A DNA stretch of 64,000 nucleotides from Amborella trichopoda. Taxonomy: Eukaryota > Streptophyta > Magnoliopsida > Amborellales > Amborellaceae. The translations under genes and the position numbers were made by a program. The stretch spans positions 2,539,039-2,603,038 of the forward strand of contig NW_006500065.1 of assembly GCF_000471905.2 (NCBI RefSeq). The letters run 5' to 3'. Shown here in pieces: positions 11,734 through 22,688 of this stretch. Each line of letters opens with the position of its first letter. Positions within the stretch are counted from its first letter, which is position 1. The notes under the pieces are model-generated. The model was not told the DNA's origin, made no database searches, and saw nothing but the letters and a program-made list of their open reading frames with translations.

Positions 11734-12875
11734 GGAAAATTATTACAAATATACCTTAATTTAAGCTTAATTAGACAAAAAAAAACCAAACTTTCGTTTA
11801 CCTCGTATACACCCTTTTTTCTCATTTTCTGTTTTTTTTGGACGAAAATGACCTTCACGGTACTCTTACTACCGTAGTACATATCATTTTATACAATATT
11901 TAAAATACCGTTGTAACTTCAAGTGGCACTTTAAGTACCGTAAACTTTGGCCATGACTGTGAATACAATTACAGTGCTTTAAGTACCGTAAAAACTAAAA
12001 CTTATTAAACGACATTTTAAATACCGTAAAAACTAACCCATCTTATACGACACTTAAAATGTCGTAAATCCTTTTCTCATTATGTTTATCTCTTTCATCT
12101 TTTATTGTTTATCTCTTATTGCTCTCTCTATTTCTTTTTAATAGTTATCTCTTCTTTCTCTCTCTAATTATTTTTTATCTCTTCTTTCTCTCTACACAAT
12201 TTCATCTCTACACAATTTCATCTCTACACAATTTCATCTCTACACAATTTCTCTCTACACAATTTCATCATCATTTCCTTAGATAGATCATGTCCTCTGT
12301 TTTGCATAGCTAAAGAGATAAAAAAGAATTAAAGAGAGAAAGAAGAGATAAATATTAAAAAGAATTAGAGAGAGAAAAAATAGATAAGCATAAAAAGAAT
12401 TAGAGATGAAAGAGATAAACAGAATTAGAAAAGGGTTTACAGCATTATAAGTGCCGTATAACATGGGTTAATGTTTACTGTACTTAAAATGCCACATAAG
12501 GGTTAGTGTAAGTTTACGGAGATGAAAGAGATAAACAGAATAAGAAAAAGAGTTTATAGCATTTGAAGTGCCGTATAACATGGGTTAGTGTTTATTGTAC
12601 TTAAAATGTTGTATAAGGGTTAGTGTAAATTCATGGTACTTAAAGTACCGTATACAATACCCTCAATATTACAGTACTTTTAGTACTATATAAAATTCCT
12701 TAAGTATACTTAAAGTACCGTATAACATGTCTATTATGGTAATACAACTACCATGAAGGTCATTTTGGTAAAAAAAAATTGAAAATGAGGAAAAAGGGTG
12801 CAGATGAGATAAACAAAAGTTTGGGGCTTTTTTTTCAATTAAGCTTAAATTAAGGTATATTTACGATAATTTCTC
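11734..12875. mobile_element. MULE-like element, 1.1 kb, TACCGT-rich
   Basis: The ends are long inverted repeats of about 42 bp: GGAAAATTATTACAAATATA on the left pairs with GAGAAATTATCGTAAATATA on the right, and both continue CCTTAATTTAAGCTTAATT. Flanking 9-mers ATTATGATA and ATTATAATA differ at one base. The interior has at least seven copies of TACCGT, often in the context 'acttaaagtaccgtataac'. No transposase is encoded. It belongs to the same end-sequence family as the element at 14150-22998. Confidence 0.75.
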
Positions 12876-12947
12876 ATTATAATATTATATATGTTATAGT
12901 ATATTATATGTTATAGTATATTATATTATATATTATTTATTTATATT

Positions 12948-13168
12948 GAGTAATGACACTATGAGATCCTCCCACATCCATGTGAGTAGGATCCTAAATG
13001 ATCACCATTAAATTTTGATACATATCTCTAGAAAAGCTATCATATGAGTGTGGAACTTGGGTGAATGGGTTTATTGATAACTTTTCTAGAGATCTATGTC
13101 AAAATTTAATGGTGATCCTTTGGGGTCCTACTCACATGAGTGTGGGAGGTCTCATAATATCATTACTC
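12948..13168. mobile_element. Fold-back MITE, 221 bp, perfect 9-bp duplication
   Basis: The element is flanked by ATTTATATT on both sides (12939-12947 and 13169-13177). Its ends GAGTAATGACACTATGAGA and TCTCATAATATCATTACTC are inverted. The complementarity continues inwards over most of the element (arms near 12970-13035 and 13075-13145), so the RNA or single strand would fold into one long hairpin. It is non-coding. Confidence 0.85.
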
Positions 13169-13731
13169 ATTTATATTATGCATAGTGAATAGTGATCAAC
13201 AAAAGAGTTCTAAAAGATTAAGTTCTTACCCCCTACCTCCACCCTTTAGGAACTTAATCTTTCACTTTTTAACAAAGGAATGAAAACTTTTGTTTAAAGA
13301 TTAGTTTATGAACTTTTCATGAAAAGCGTGAAACAAATGCATAACTTTTTTTCAAAATCTGAAAGAATACTTTTAAAAAACAAACACACCTTAGAGAGAG
13401 AAAGCCTCTAGAAAGAAAAGAAGTCTCTAAGAGAGAGAGTGAAGTCTTTAGAAGAAACCAGACAGCCCAAGAAGTCTATTTTCTTGGATGATTATTGTAA
13501 CGTGTGAGTTTATAGTGGATTTGATATCCTTTCTCCAGTGGACATAGTCTGAAAATGTGAACCACCTAAATCTGGTGCTAGTAAGATTTATTTCTTTATT
13601 TGTTTAATTGCATGTTTTGCCATTCATACACACACACATCGATTTTAATATAATTTTGTTTCTTATATTTCATAGTTCCGTTGCACGCATCCGCATTCGT
13701 GCGAGATGGCTCTAAATGGGTGAGCCCAACA

Positions 13732-14140
13732 ATTTCATAGACTGAAAGTTAGAGTTAGGATCCAATGCAAGATAAAAAATGGAACGTGAACAATATGTGA
13801 GTTTTTTGGGGATCGAGGGTGCACTGAGTTCGTCATAGCGCAAACTTTATGGCACTTTAGAAAGTGTCCTTTATAATTTGTGGGTAATAGTATAAACTAG
13901 TCATATTTTATTTTCTTAAGAAATAGATTTAGATTATTTTTTAATACATTTCCTAAACATAATAGAAAGCTTAACTGCAGTTCCAAAATCCATTTTAAAG
14001 ATGGATTTTTTATCTAAATTTTTCAAGTCAATAACCTTGATCCCCACGATCTTTAACATAAAAAAAATTGAATTTTAAACTTAAAAATATTATATAAAAG
14101 GAATTAAAAATAAAGGCATGAAAGTGTTCAAAAACAAAGT
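13732..14140. other. Spacer between Copia-1 and the MULE
   Basis: AT-rich sequence without a supported gene or repeat. Confidence 0.4.
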
Positions 14141-14328
14141 TTAATTCAAGGGAAATTATTAGAAATATACCTTAATCTTTTTCTTATTAAAAAAAAATTA
14201 CCCTATACCTTTTTTTTTCTTTTTTTTTTTTTCACTTTTCGATTTTTTTTTACTAAAATAGCTTTCATGATAGTCGTCTGACAGTGAAGGCATCACGGTG
14301 CTAAAAATACCGTGATGTCCATGAGAGA

Positions 14329-14969
14329 TGTAGACATGAAGGTGCATCCCTAGTGTGAGGGAACACCTAAGTGGACCACACTCCCTTCATGTTTGACTTA
14401 CGTTACAACATGAAGGGAGGTAGGGAGAGGTTGCACCTCTTCATGAGGGGGTTACCCTCCCGTGAATGGCATGCACCATGCACCATAAGGGTACCTATTC
14501 ATTCATGAGGAGGCTACTCCCTCATGAATGAGAGGGCACCTTCTATCATTATAAAAGGGAGAGGGGTGGAGGTCTTTACACACACCACAACACACACACG
14601 AGAAAGGTGTGAGAGGTGTGAGGGCCCTATTGTGAGAGAGAAAGTGTGAGAGAGAGTGAGTAAACTCTCCCATTCGAGTTCGAAGGAAAGAACCAACCCT
14701 GAGAGATAGAGTTGTGTGTGAGAGTCGATCTAGGACTGCTCCTATCACATTTTGTGAGAGTGTTCGTGAGCTTCCATCTCGCTCGGGATTTGCGGTGTGA
14801 ATCAGATTTTGATAGCTCTAGTAGTTGTCAAACGTGCCTACAGGAGTTGATCAATCATCTCCACAAATGTTCATCAAAATTGGTGTGCGAGCACTCAGGT
14901 ATGATACTCGGTTTCCTGTTGTTTTATTTTGCTTCTGCTTCGGTCACGGGATCGTATTTTTTTCCAACA
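14329..14969 (+). repeat. Copia-2 first LTR
   Basis: It starts TGTAGACATGAAGGTGCAT and ends TTTTTTTCCAACA. Two perfect stem-loop arms occur in the upstream part: CCCTTCATGTT with AACATGAAGGG, and CATTCATGAGG with CCTCATGAATG. Confidence 0.9.
14548..14560 (+). promoter_or_regulatory. TATA box in Copia-2 LTR
   Basis: ATTATAAAAGGGA sits in the middle of the LTR, where a retrotransposon promoter's TATA box is expected. The same sequence recurs in the second LTR near 20880. Confidence 0.6.
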
Positions 14970-14970
14970 T

Positions 14971-14982
14971 TGGTATCAGAGC
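14971..14982 (+). other. Copia-2 primer binding site
   Basis: TGGTATCAGAGC is a perfect match to the common plant copia site complementary to initiator methionine tRNA, one base after the LTR. In the second copy (21298-21309) it has one change (TGGTATTAGAGC). Confidence 0.9.
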
Positions 14983-15555
14983 CATCGTGGAACCGGGTTC
15001 CCGATTGTGCCCGCATTATCATTTCCGCCTTACTTGTGAAGGCTTGGCTATAGTTGGCCTCTGATGTTGCAAGTGCACATGATGGTTATTTTAAGACCAT
15101 GTGCATTATGTAACCTTATGTACCGACCACATAGTCGTGTTGGCCATATACATGGGCTATGCAAGTTGAGGCATCCTAGACCATAAACATCATGGCTAAC
15201 TAATCTTGATAGGCCTCATATGCTAAGCCATGCATGGTAAGCCCTACTCATTTTTTGGCATTTTACGGCCGCATAAAATGCATTTTTTTTTTGTGGGAGT
15301 TCATCTAGGAAGGTGCACCGCTTGCAAATTGTGAGGTATTTGAGATATTAGATCCAATAAAGAAACTTGGTATTGATTACAAGCAAGAGTTCAATATAGC
15401 CAAGCGAAATTTTCATATCAAGACTTTTAAGGTCAAGTTTTTTTCAAGTAACCAAACAATTAACAAGCGTAAAAATGATAATCTAAGTACCATCATGTAT
15501 CCAACAAACCATGAGACATCCATATTAATTGGTGTATTTTTTGTTTTTTTACTTG
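14983..15555 (+). other. Copia-2 5' leader
   Basis: About 570 bp of untranslated leader between PBS and gag. A near-identical copy lies at 21310-21893. Short open frames here have no recognisable motif. Confidence 0.6.
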
Positions 15556-16460
15556 AATGGCTTCTAAAAATGTGATCGCAGATCTCACTAAAGGCGAAAG
15601 TTGAAAGGGAGCAATTTTCCTATGTGGCATAGGAAAATGCATTATCTTCTAAATGAGCAAGGTACACTTGAACACCTAACTACCATTAAGAAAAAACTTA
15701 AACAAGGTGCTACTGAGGAACTTCTCCATAAGTATGAGGCATGTGACAATGCTGACTGTAGCACTCGCTTTATTTTTCTAAGTGCTATGGTTGATGACCT
15801 CATTCATGAATTCGAGGGATTCACCCTGGCGAAGGCCATGTGGGATGCGTTTCAGCGGAAGTATGTTGGCACTTTAGATGCTCGGTTACGAGCCTTATCT
15901 ATGGATTTTGAGACATACAAAATGCCTTCTAATGTGTCTATAGTAGACCATGTCCGAAAAATGTCTCAAATGATATGTGACCTAGTTGCAACTTGAAATA
16001 AACTTAGTCACGAGCAATTGATGCTCGGATTGCTTAGGTCTCTTCCAGAATCTTGGGAAAATATAAAGTCATTGATGCTGCATAGTATAGCTGTAACAAC
16101 TTTTTCCCAACTTTCCCATCACCTTGAGATAGATGATAAGTTTCGCTCGTCTTTTAGAGCTGAAACTGCTCTAGTTGCTCAATTAAGCAGGCCTCGAGGT
16201 CGTAAACCTCGAGGTAAGTTTAGGAATGGGGCACCTCAAAGGAAGAAGCAATCTAAGTAAGAGGCTGAGGAAAAGAAAAAGGCCAAGCATAAACGCGGGA
16301 GGCGCACAAGGGACAAATCTGAAATAACTTGCTACAATTGTGAGAAGAATGACCACTATGCACATGAATGTCCTGAACTTATGAAGGTACGAACTGATTT
16401 CCCTAGCTATGCAAATGTTTGTACTCAGGTGTTTGTTGCTCATTCACAATTTACTAAGTA
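15556..16460 (+). pseudogene. Copia-2 gag remnant
   Basis: The gag start MASKNVIADLTKGE is followed by a one-base deletion and stop near 15600. The frame then resumes as GSNFPMWHRKMHYLLNEQG. A stop at about 15994 and others follow. A CX2CX4HX4C zinc knuckle, CYNCEKNDHYAHEC, lies at 16330-16371. Intact elements use this protein to build virus-like particles and bind RNA. The second partial copy keeps the reading frame at the first lesion but has lost the start ATG. Confidence 0.88.
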
Positions 16461-16469
16461 GATTGTGGA

Positions 16470-17690
16470 TTAGAGAGTGATAAGACATATAACAAGGAAT
16501 TGAAAACGGTTCGTTGAGCTCCAAACTTTGCCGGTTGGAAGATAGAAGATCTTCATGGGGAATTGCGCATCAGAGAATGTGCTAGGGGTTGGAACTTACC
16601 AACTGCGATTTCGAAGTGGCTGAACCCTTCTTCTCCATTACGTCCTTTCTGCTCCTGAAATGAAAGAAAGTCTGATTTCAGTTCTATGTCTAGTTAGAGA
16701 CGGTTGCTTTATCGATTTCATGCTTAATTATGCTACATTTACATTTCTAGATGATTTTCACTGTTATGGCTAAATATTTAATGATTTGTTTGTTTTGGAT
16801 AATGATGATATTAATTTTCCCCTTCCTTTTACCTATATAACATCGTCATCCTTTTCCACCTCTTCTATTACACACAACATAATGTGGCATGCTAGGCTTG
16901 CCCATATAGGAAAAGATAGGATGATCTGATTAGCCAAAGAAGGATTGTTGCCTTTATCCAAAATAGACTTGCCTATTTGTGAACCATGTATGGCTGGAAA
17001 ATCAACTAGAAAGCTATTTCCTAAAGTAAAAAGAGCAATTAGTCTTCTAAATATAATACATTCTGACATTTGTGGTCCATTTAATGAGATGGCCCTTAAT
17101 GGTTCTGGTTATTTTATAACATTTATCGATGATTACTCTCACTACAGGTATGTATACCTAATCTCGTATAAATCGTAAGATATAGATTGCTTTCGTCATT
17201 TTATGCTATAGGTTGAAAATCAGTTGGATAAAAGAATTAAGGTTCTTCATACTGATCGAGGGCGAGAATACTTATCTTATCAATTTAATAAATTTTATGA
17301 GAATAAGGGAATCCAAAGACAAGAGATGATGTCCTACACTCTGCAACAAAATGGTGTTGCAAAAAGAATGAATCGTACTCTGTTGGACATGGTGAGGTCT
17401 ATGATGGCTCATGTCAGCCTCTCAATATCATTTTGGGGAGATGCACTTCTTACTGCGATGTATGTCCTGAATAGAGTGCCATCAAAATCTCTTCCCAAGA
17501 CCCCTTATGAGTTATTAACAAGTAGAAATCTATATCTTTCTCATTTATGTCATTGGGGGTTAGCTACACATGTTCACATCCCTTCTCAATTGATAGGGAA
17601 ACTAGATAAGCGGTCTTTCGAGTGCATTTTTGTCAGATATTCTGAGCACTCGAAGGGATGTGTTCTGTCAAGAACATGATGGTGGCAAGA
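16470..17690 (+). pseudogene. Copia-2 protease-integrase remnant
   Basis: The protease region (about 16470-16740) is too decayed to show its catalytic motif. The integrase follows: MWHARLAHIGKDRM, CEPCMAGKSTRK (the CxxC of the zinc motif), HSDICGPFNEMALN, FITFIDDYSHYRYVY, then TDRGREYLSYQF and QQNGVAKRMNRTLLDMVRSM. Stops occur at about 16927 and 17176. Confidence 0.88.
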
Positions 17691-19560
17691 TGAAGGAAAT
17701 AGAATCTCGTGATGTAGCTTTTATAAAGACGAAATTCCCTAACAGGAAGCAGTCTCGTATGTCTGAAGAGCTCTACGACGAGCTTAAATCTCAGACAGAC
17801 ATTGAGATGATTCCTTTACTTAAGAGTAATAGTGGGACTTTTCCCATGATTGTCAATGATAGTGGCAGTGAGCCATTGGCTGAGAATGAGCATATGACCC
17901 ATATTGAATCACCGACTATGCTAGAAACATCTATTAAAAGTGAATCGCAGGTCGAACTTCGAAGCAGTCATTGTGGGAAAGTTCCTCGTAGACACTTCGA
18001 AGTAGAGGGTCTCATATGCATTTCACTTGATACTGATGAGCTTAGATCATTCCAAGAGGCCTTGAATTCTCCTGCTGTAGACCAGTAGAGGTCTGTCATG
18101 AAAGACAAGCTTAGTTTTATGGAGCAGAATCAAGTCTGGGAACTTGTGGATCTGTCACCTAATAGAAAATCAATTGGAAACAAATGCATCTTGAAAATCA
18201 AGAGGAATGCAGATGGAACTATAGATTAATATAAAACCCGCTTAGTGGCGAAAGGGTTCACCCAAATTAAGGGAGTGGACTACGATGAGATATTCTCTCC
18301 AGCGGTGAGAATGATCTCAATTCGCTTAATCCTAGCAATCGTCACATATATGAACCTTGAACTCTTCTAAATGGATGTGAAAACTGCTTTTCTAAATGGT
18401 GACTTGTTGGAAGGGATCTATATGGAGCAACCGAAAGGTTTTGTAGCCTCTGGCCTTGAGCGCAAATTGTGCAAGCTCAAGAAGTCCATATATGTTCTCA
18501 AACAATCATCAAGACAATGATATATCAAATTCCATAGGGTTATAATGACTTATGGTTTTGAAATACTTCAAGAAGACCATTGTATATACATTAAGAAGTA
18601 TAAGAAAAGCATCAAGATATTGTCTTTGTATGTTGACGATATTTTATTAACTAGAAATGATTTTGAGGAACTTGTTGCCACGAAGGAGTGGTTGTCCTCT
18701 AAATTTGAGATGAAGGACATGGGTGAGGCGAGTTACATACTCAGTGTTAAGATACATCGAAAGCGTTCTCAAAGGTTTCTTACTATGTCACAAGAAACAT
18801 ATATCCAATGGATTCTTGAGCGATTTCATATGCAAGACTCGAAACCCATAGATACTCCAGTTGAGAAAGGTCAGACTATAAGTCTTGACATGTATCCGCA
18901 GACAAAAGCTGAGAGGAACAAAATGTCTCGTGTTCCATATGCAAGTGCAGTTGGTAGTTTGATGTACGCAATTCTCTGCACGTGTCTAGATATGGCCGAT
19001 GCAGTGGATCTCATTAGCCGATATCAGAGTAATCCAGGACAAGGTCATTGGCAAGTAGTGAAGAGGATTTTTTGATACCTTCGGGGAACCTCGAGTCAAA
19101 TGATATGTTTCCAAGGAAACGAATTGCGGTTACAGGGATATAATGATGTTGATTGGGCAGCAGACCTAGATGATCATAAATCGACTTTAGGTTGTATCTT
19201 TTTGCTAGGAGGCGGTGCAGTCTCATGGTGTAGCAAGAAACAATCATGTGTCACTCTCTCCACTATGGAGTCTGAATACATTGCTTATAGCGGAGTAGTA
19301 CAAGAAGCCATATAGTTGAGAAGATTCCTAAGGAACTTGAGTGTTTTCACGACTGGTAATGAGCCTGTCACTGTACTTTGTGATAATACAGCAGCACTTG
19401 CTTTTGTAAAAGACCCAGAGTATCATGGAAAGTCAAAACATATTGATGTTAGATATCATTATATTCGAGACATTATTGCACATAAACAAGTGGTGTTAAC
19501 TCATATTCCTACAACTGAAATGGTGGCGAATTGACTAAGGCAATTGTCAGGGCCGCACTT
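17630..19560 (+). pseudogene. Copia-2 reverse transcriptase and RNase H remnant
   Basis: The RT block contains RLVAKGFTQIKGVDYDEIFS, MDVKTAFLNGDLLEGIYMEQ and the active site LSLYVDDILLT at about 18625-18660. RNase H follows, with CIFLLGGGAVSWCSKKQS, STMESEYIAYSG and SKHIDVRYHYIRDII. In-frame stops lie at about 18086, 18227, 18368, 18518, 19073, 19313 and 19532. This is the longest stretch of recognisable pol in the window, but it is non-functional. Confidence 0.9.
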
Positions 19561-20660
19561 CAGATTCATAAAAGAACTATGGGCCTCATGATCCTATGAG
19601 TTTAGAGGATCTTAGTACATTATTATAAGAAATATGGATGTTATTTTGTGTTATGATGGATTGTTTGTGCATTTTAATTCACACATAACAGAGATTATCA
19701 TTTAATTCGTCGGTAGGCTAAAGCTCACTACTCGCATGAGCTACACTCAATATCTGGGATATTGGAGGATGATATATACACATGGTGTATTTATCAGCTC
19801 GACCAAGGGTTTGAGATGAGATTCCATAAGGGAATTGATATAATCTATTTAAATTAATGTCCCAAAGATCATGTGACCTACAAGTAGTTAGGGATGAACA
19901 TCAGGGATGTTCAAGTTGATGCATGGATGTGATTGTGGAGCGCTAGATGGCGACCGGTTGCATGGCCGCAAAAAGACTATAACATGCATGGTGTGGATTT
20001 CGACGCACATTTGATGTGATCCACCATGACGTGTGATTCATACCACACGTGTTATATTAGTGACCAAAACACCTACTGGTGTGGAAAAAGATAATCATGT
20101 TCCTTTTTACCATTGTGGGAGGCTAATAAGTAGGTGACCCATGATGCTCTCATAGACCTTAGACTGCATTAGGAAACTTTACTTCGATCATTCACTTTGG
20201 CATGTACTCCTTAGGGTCAAGTATGAGACTCGTTTGGAACATTGCTGAGACAATGGTCAAGATCAGAGTAGAATAATGTATATTTTAAGGGAAGACCATT
20301 TGATATCACACTCTGTTTTGGTACCACAAGAAAACAATATACATTACGTGCACATTGAATGTAATTGTGTATGAATAGGCTAAGTAATCTTCTGAGTTAG
20401 GCTCATGAGGGATTAGTTGAGAACTTAGTCTGGTATGGTCAAATCGGGTCTAGAGCAAGTGGAGAAGTTTTTTGTTTTGCAGGTATTGGAGAGATGAGGT
20501 GTTCCTTGTCAGTTGGTTGGAAACTTGGTATGGTAATATTTGCTCAGTAGGTCGCACACCGCATTTTCCCTTTGTATAAAAGAATACTCACGATGCGATA
20601 ATGAACGACAACTCTTATTTAGGCATGTGATAATGAACGACATACGGGACGAGTGGGAGA
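19561..20660 (+). other. Long 3' non-coding region of Copia-2
   Basis: About 1.1 kb separates the end of RNase H from the second LTR, much longer than in the other copias here. I see no open frame or motif. The purine-rich GGGACGAGTGGGAGA (20646-20660) immediately before the LTR is the probable polypurine tract. Confidence 0.6.
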
Positions 20661-21296
20661 TGTAGACATGAGGGCGCATCCCTAGTGTGAAAGAACACCC
20701 AAGTGGACTACACTCCTTTCATATTTGACTTACGTTATAACATGAAGGGAGGTCGAGAGAGTTGCACCTCTACATGTGGGGGTTACCTTCCCGTGAATGG
20801 TATGCACCATGCACCATAAGGGTGCCCATTCATTCATGAGGAGGTTGCTCCCTCATGAATGAGAGGCCCCTTTCTATCATTATAAAAGGGAAACGAGTGG
20901 AGGTCTCTACACACACCACAACGTACAAACGAGAAAGGTGTGAGAGCCCCTATTGTGAGAGAGAAAGTGTGAGAGAGAGTGAGTAAAATCCCTCTCCCAT
21001 TAGAGTTCTAAGGAAAGAACCAACCCTGAGAGATAGAGTTGTGTGTGAGAGTCGATCTAGAACTGCGCCTATCACATTTTGTGAGAGTGTTCCTAAGCTT
21101 CCACCTCGCTCGGGATTTGCGGTGTGAATCAGATTTTGATAGCTCTAGTAGTTGTCAAACGTGCCTATAGGAGTTGATCAATCATCTCCACAAATGTTCA
21201 TCAAAATTGGTGTGCGAGCACTCAGGTATGATACATGGTTTCCTGTTGTTTTATTTCGCTTCAGCTTCAGTCACTGGATCGTATTTTTTTCCAACA
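20661..21296 (+). repeat. Copia-2 second LTR
   Basis: It starts TGTAGACATGAGGGCGCAT and ends CCAACA. It aligns end to end with 14329-14969 with scattered substitutions and a short deletion near 20945. Confidence 0.9.
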
Positions 21297-22187
21297 TTGG
21301 TATTAGAGCCATCGTGGAATCGGGTTCCCAATTGTTCCCGCATTATCGTTTCCGCCTTACTTGTGAAGGCTTGGCTATAGTTGGCCTGTGATGTTGCAAG
21401 TGCACATGATGGTTATTTTAAGACCATGTGCATTATGTAACCTTATGTACCGACCACATAGTCGTGTTGACCTTATACATGGGCTATGCAAGTTGAGGCA
21501 TCCTAGACCATGAACATCATGGCTAACTAATCTTGATAGGCCTCATATGCTAAGCCATGCACGATAAGCCCTACTCATTTTTTGGCATTTTACGGCCGCA
21601 TAAAATGCATTTTTTTTTTGTGGGAGTTCATCTAGGAAGGTGCACCGCTTGCAAATTGTGAGGTATTTGAGATGTTAGATCCAAGAAAGAGACTTGGTAT
21701 TGATTACAAGCAAGAGTTCAATGTGGCCACGCGAAATTTTCATATCAAGACTTTTAAGGGTCAAGTCTATTTCAAGTAACCAGACAATTAACAAGCGTAA
21801 AAATGATAATCTAAGTGCCATCATGTATCAAACAAACCATGAGACATCCATATTAATTGGTGTAGTTTTGTTGTTTTGACTTATATTAGCTTCTAAAAAT
21901 GTGATCGCGGATCTCACCAAAGGTGAAAAGTTGAATGGGAGCAATTTTCCTATGTGGCATAGAAAAATGCATTATCTTCTAAATGAGCAAGGTACACTTG
22001 AACACCTAACTACCATTAAGAAAAAACCTAAACAAGGTGCTACTGAAGAACTTCTCCATAAGTATGAGGCATGGGACAATGGTGACTGTAGCACTCGCTT
22101 TATTTTGCTAAGTGCTATGGTTGATGACCTCATTTGTGAATTCGAGGGATTCACCATGGCGAAGGCCATGTGGGATGCGTTTCAGAA
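21297..22187 (+). pseudogene. Second, truncated Copia-2 leader and gag
   Basis: PBS, leader and the first roughly 100 codons of gag repeat the first copy at high identity (VIADLTKGEKLNGSNFPMWH to AKAMWDAFQ). Similarity ends at about 22187. The start codon position reads ATT, so it could not begin translation normally. Confidence 0.85.
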
Positions 22188-22688
22188 ACAAACCTTTGCA
22201 TGTTGAGAACTGCAGAGAATCGAAGATTGTAAATATAACCATAGTCTTCAATGATTCTAAGAAACCTGCATAATGCTTATGACGTCAATGTCCTGGTCAT
22301 TCAATAAGGGTTATGCTCCTTTTCTTCTTCTTTTTTTTCTTAACTTTTACTGGTAATTCATGTTCTTGTGTTGCATTACTTAGTTTCCTCCATTGCTACC
22401 AAAATTCTATGAATTTGCCCCATTGAGAATAACTTTGCTTTTAGAATAAACTCGTGTGCACCTGCTTAGTTGTGAACCAGACACTATGGCTTAATGGACT
22501 ACAGAAACCTCAACTCATTAGGGCCATGATCATTCTTTGAAATTTGTGGAGAGAGAGAGAGAGCATGAATACATTACTCGAAAAGATCCTTAAGAGGACT
22601 ACAAGACCTTGGTTGAGAGCGAAGTAGTTTACATTCGTCGAAGTAGCCTGATTGGGTCATCTACAATAAGCTTTGTGATGACCCCAAA
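22188..22688. other. Orphan segment inside the MULE
   Basis: About 500 bp lies between the truncated Copia-2 copy and recognisable MULE sequence. It matches nothing else in the window and has no open frame I recognise. It could be original MULE interior, captured host sequence, or filler from double-strand break repair. Confidence 0.35.

Larger units (their letters stand above)
10685..13390. mobile_element. PIF/Harbinger-like insertion in the 3' LTR
   Basis: TTA at 10682-10684 and 13391-13393 flanks the insert. Its ends are GGGAGCATTTGTTTTTCTG on the left and, reverse-complemented, GGTGTGTTTGTTTTTTAAA on the right. These short G-plus-T-rich inverted ends and the 3-bp TTA duplication fit PIF/Harbinger or Tourist elements. 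The interior is AT-rich, contains the 500-N gap, and was itself hit by the elements at 11734-12875 and 12948-13168. No transposase is seen, though the gap could hide sequence. Confidence 0.6.
4730..13731 (+). mobile_element. Copia-1: decayed Ty1/copia LTR retrotransposon
   Basis: The order is 5' LTR, PBS, leader minisatellite, gag with zinc knuckle, protease remnant, integrase, reverse transcriptase, RNase H, PPT and 3' LTR. Integrase before RT defines Ty1/copia. The LTRs start TGTTRRGTRTC and end CCAACA or TCAACA. Multiple stops and frameshifts break the polyprotein, so it is not autonomous. The LTRs are clearly diverged, indicating an old insertion. A convincing 5-bp target duplication is not visible. 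Wording near the RT start (RRSSRAHKPS, GEPKSYQQ) resembles the Tork/Tnt1-type copias, but I did not test lineage. Confidence 0.92.
10231..13731 (+). repeat. Copia-1 3' LTR, split by a DNA element
   Basis: The LTR starts TGTTAGGTATCCCATCCC and ends GAGCCCAACA. Only 10231-10684 and 13394-13731 match the 5' LTR. The 2.7 kb between them is an insertion with a TTA duplication. Removing it leaves about 0.8 kb, the expected length. Confidence 0.85.
14329..22187 (+). mobile_element. Copia-2: LTR, internal, LTR, partial second internal
   Basis: A Ty1/copia element with 641- and 636-bp LTRs encloses a complete but decayed gag-pol (15556-19560). Directly after the second LTR, 21297-22187 repeats the PBS, leader and start of gag found at 14970-15860, then stops abruptly. 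This is the layout expected from LTR-LTR unequal recombination or tandem insertion followed by deletion. There is no third LTR. The LTRs differ at a few per cent of positions by eye. Confidence 0.88.
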
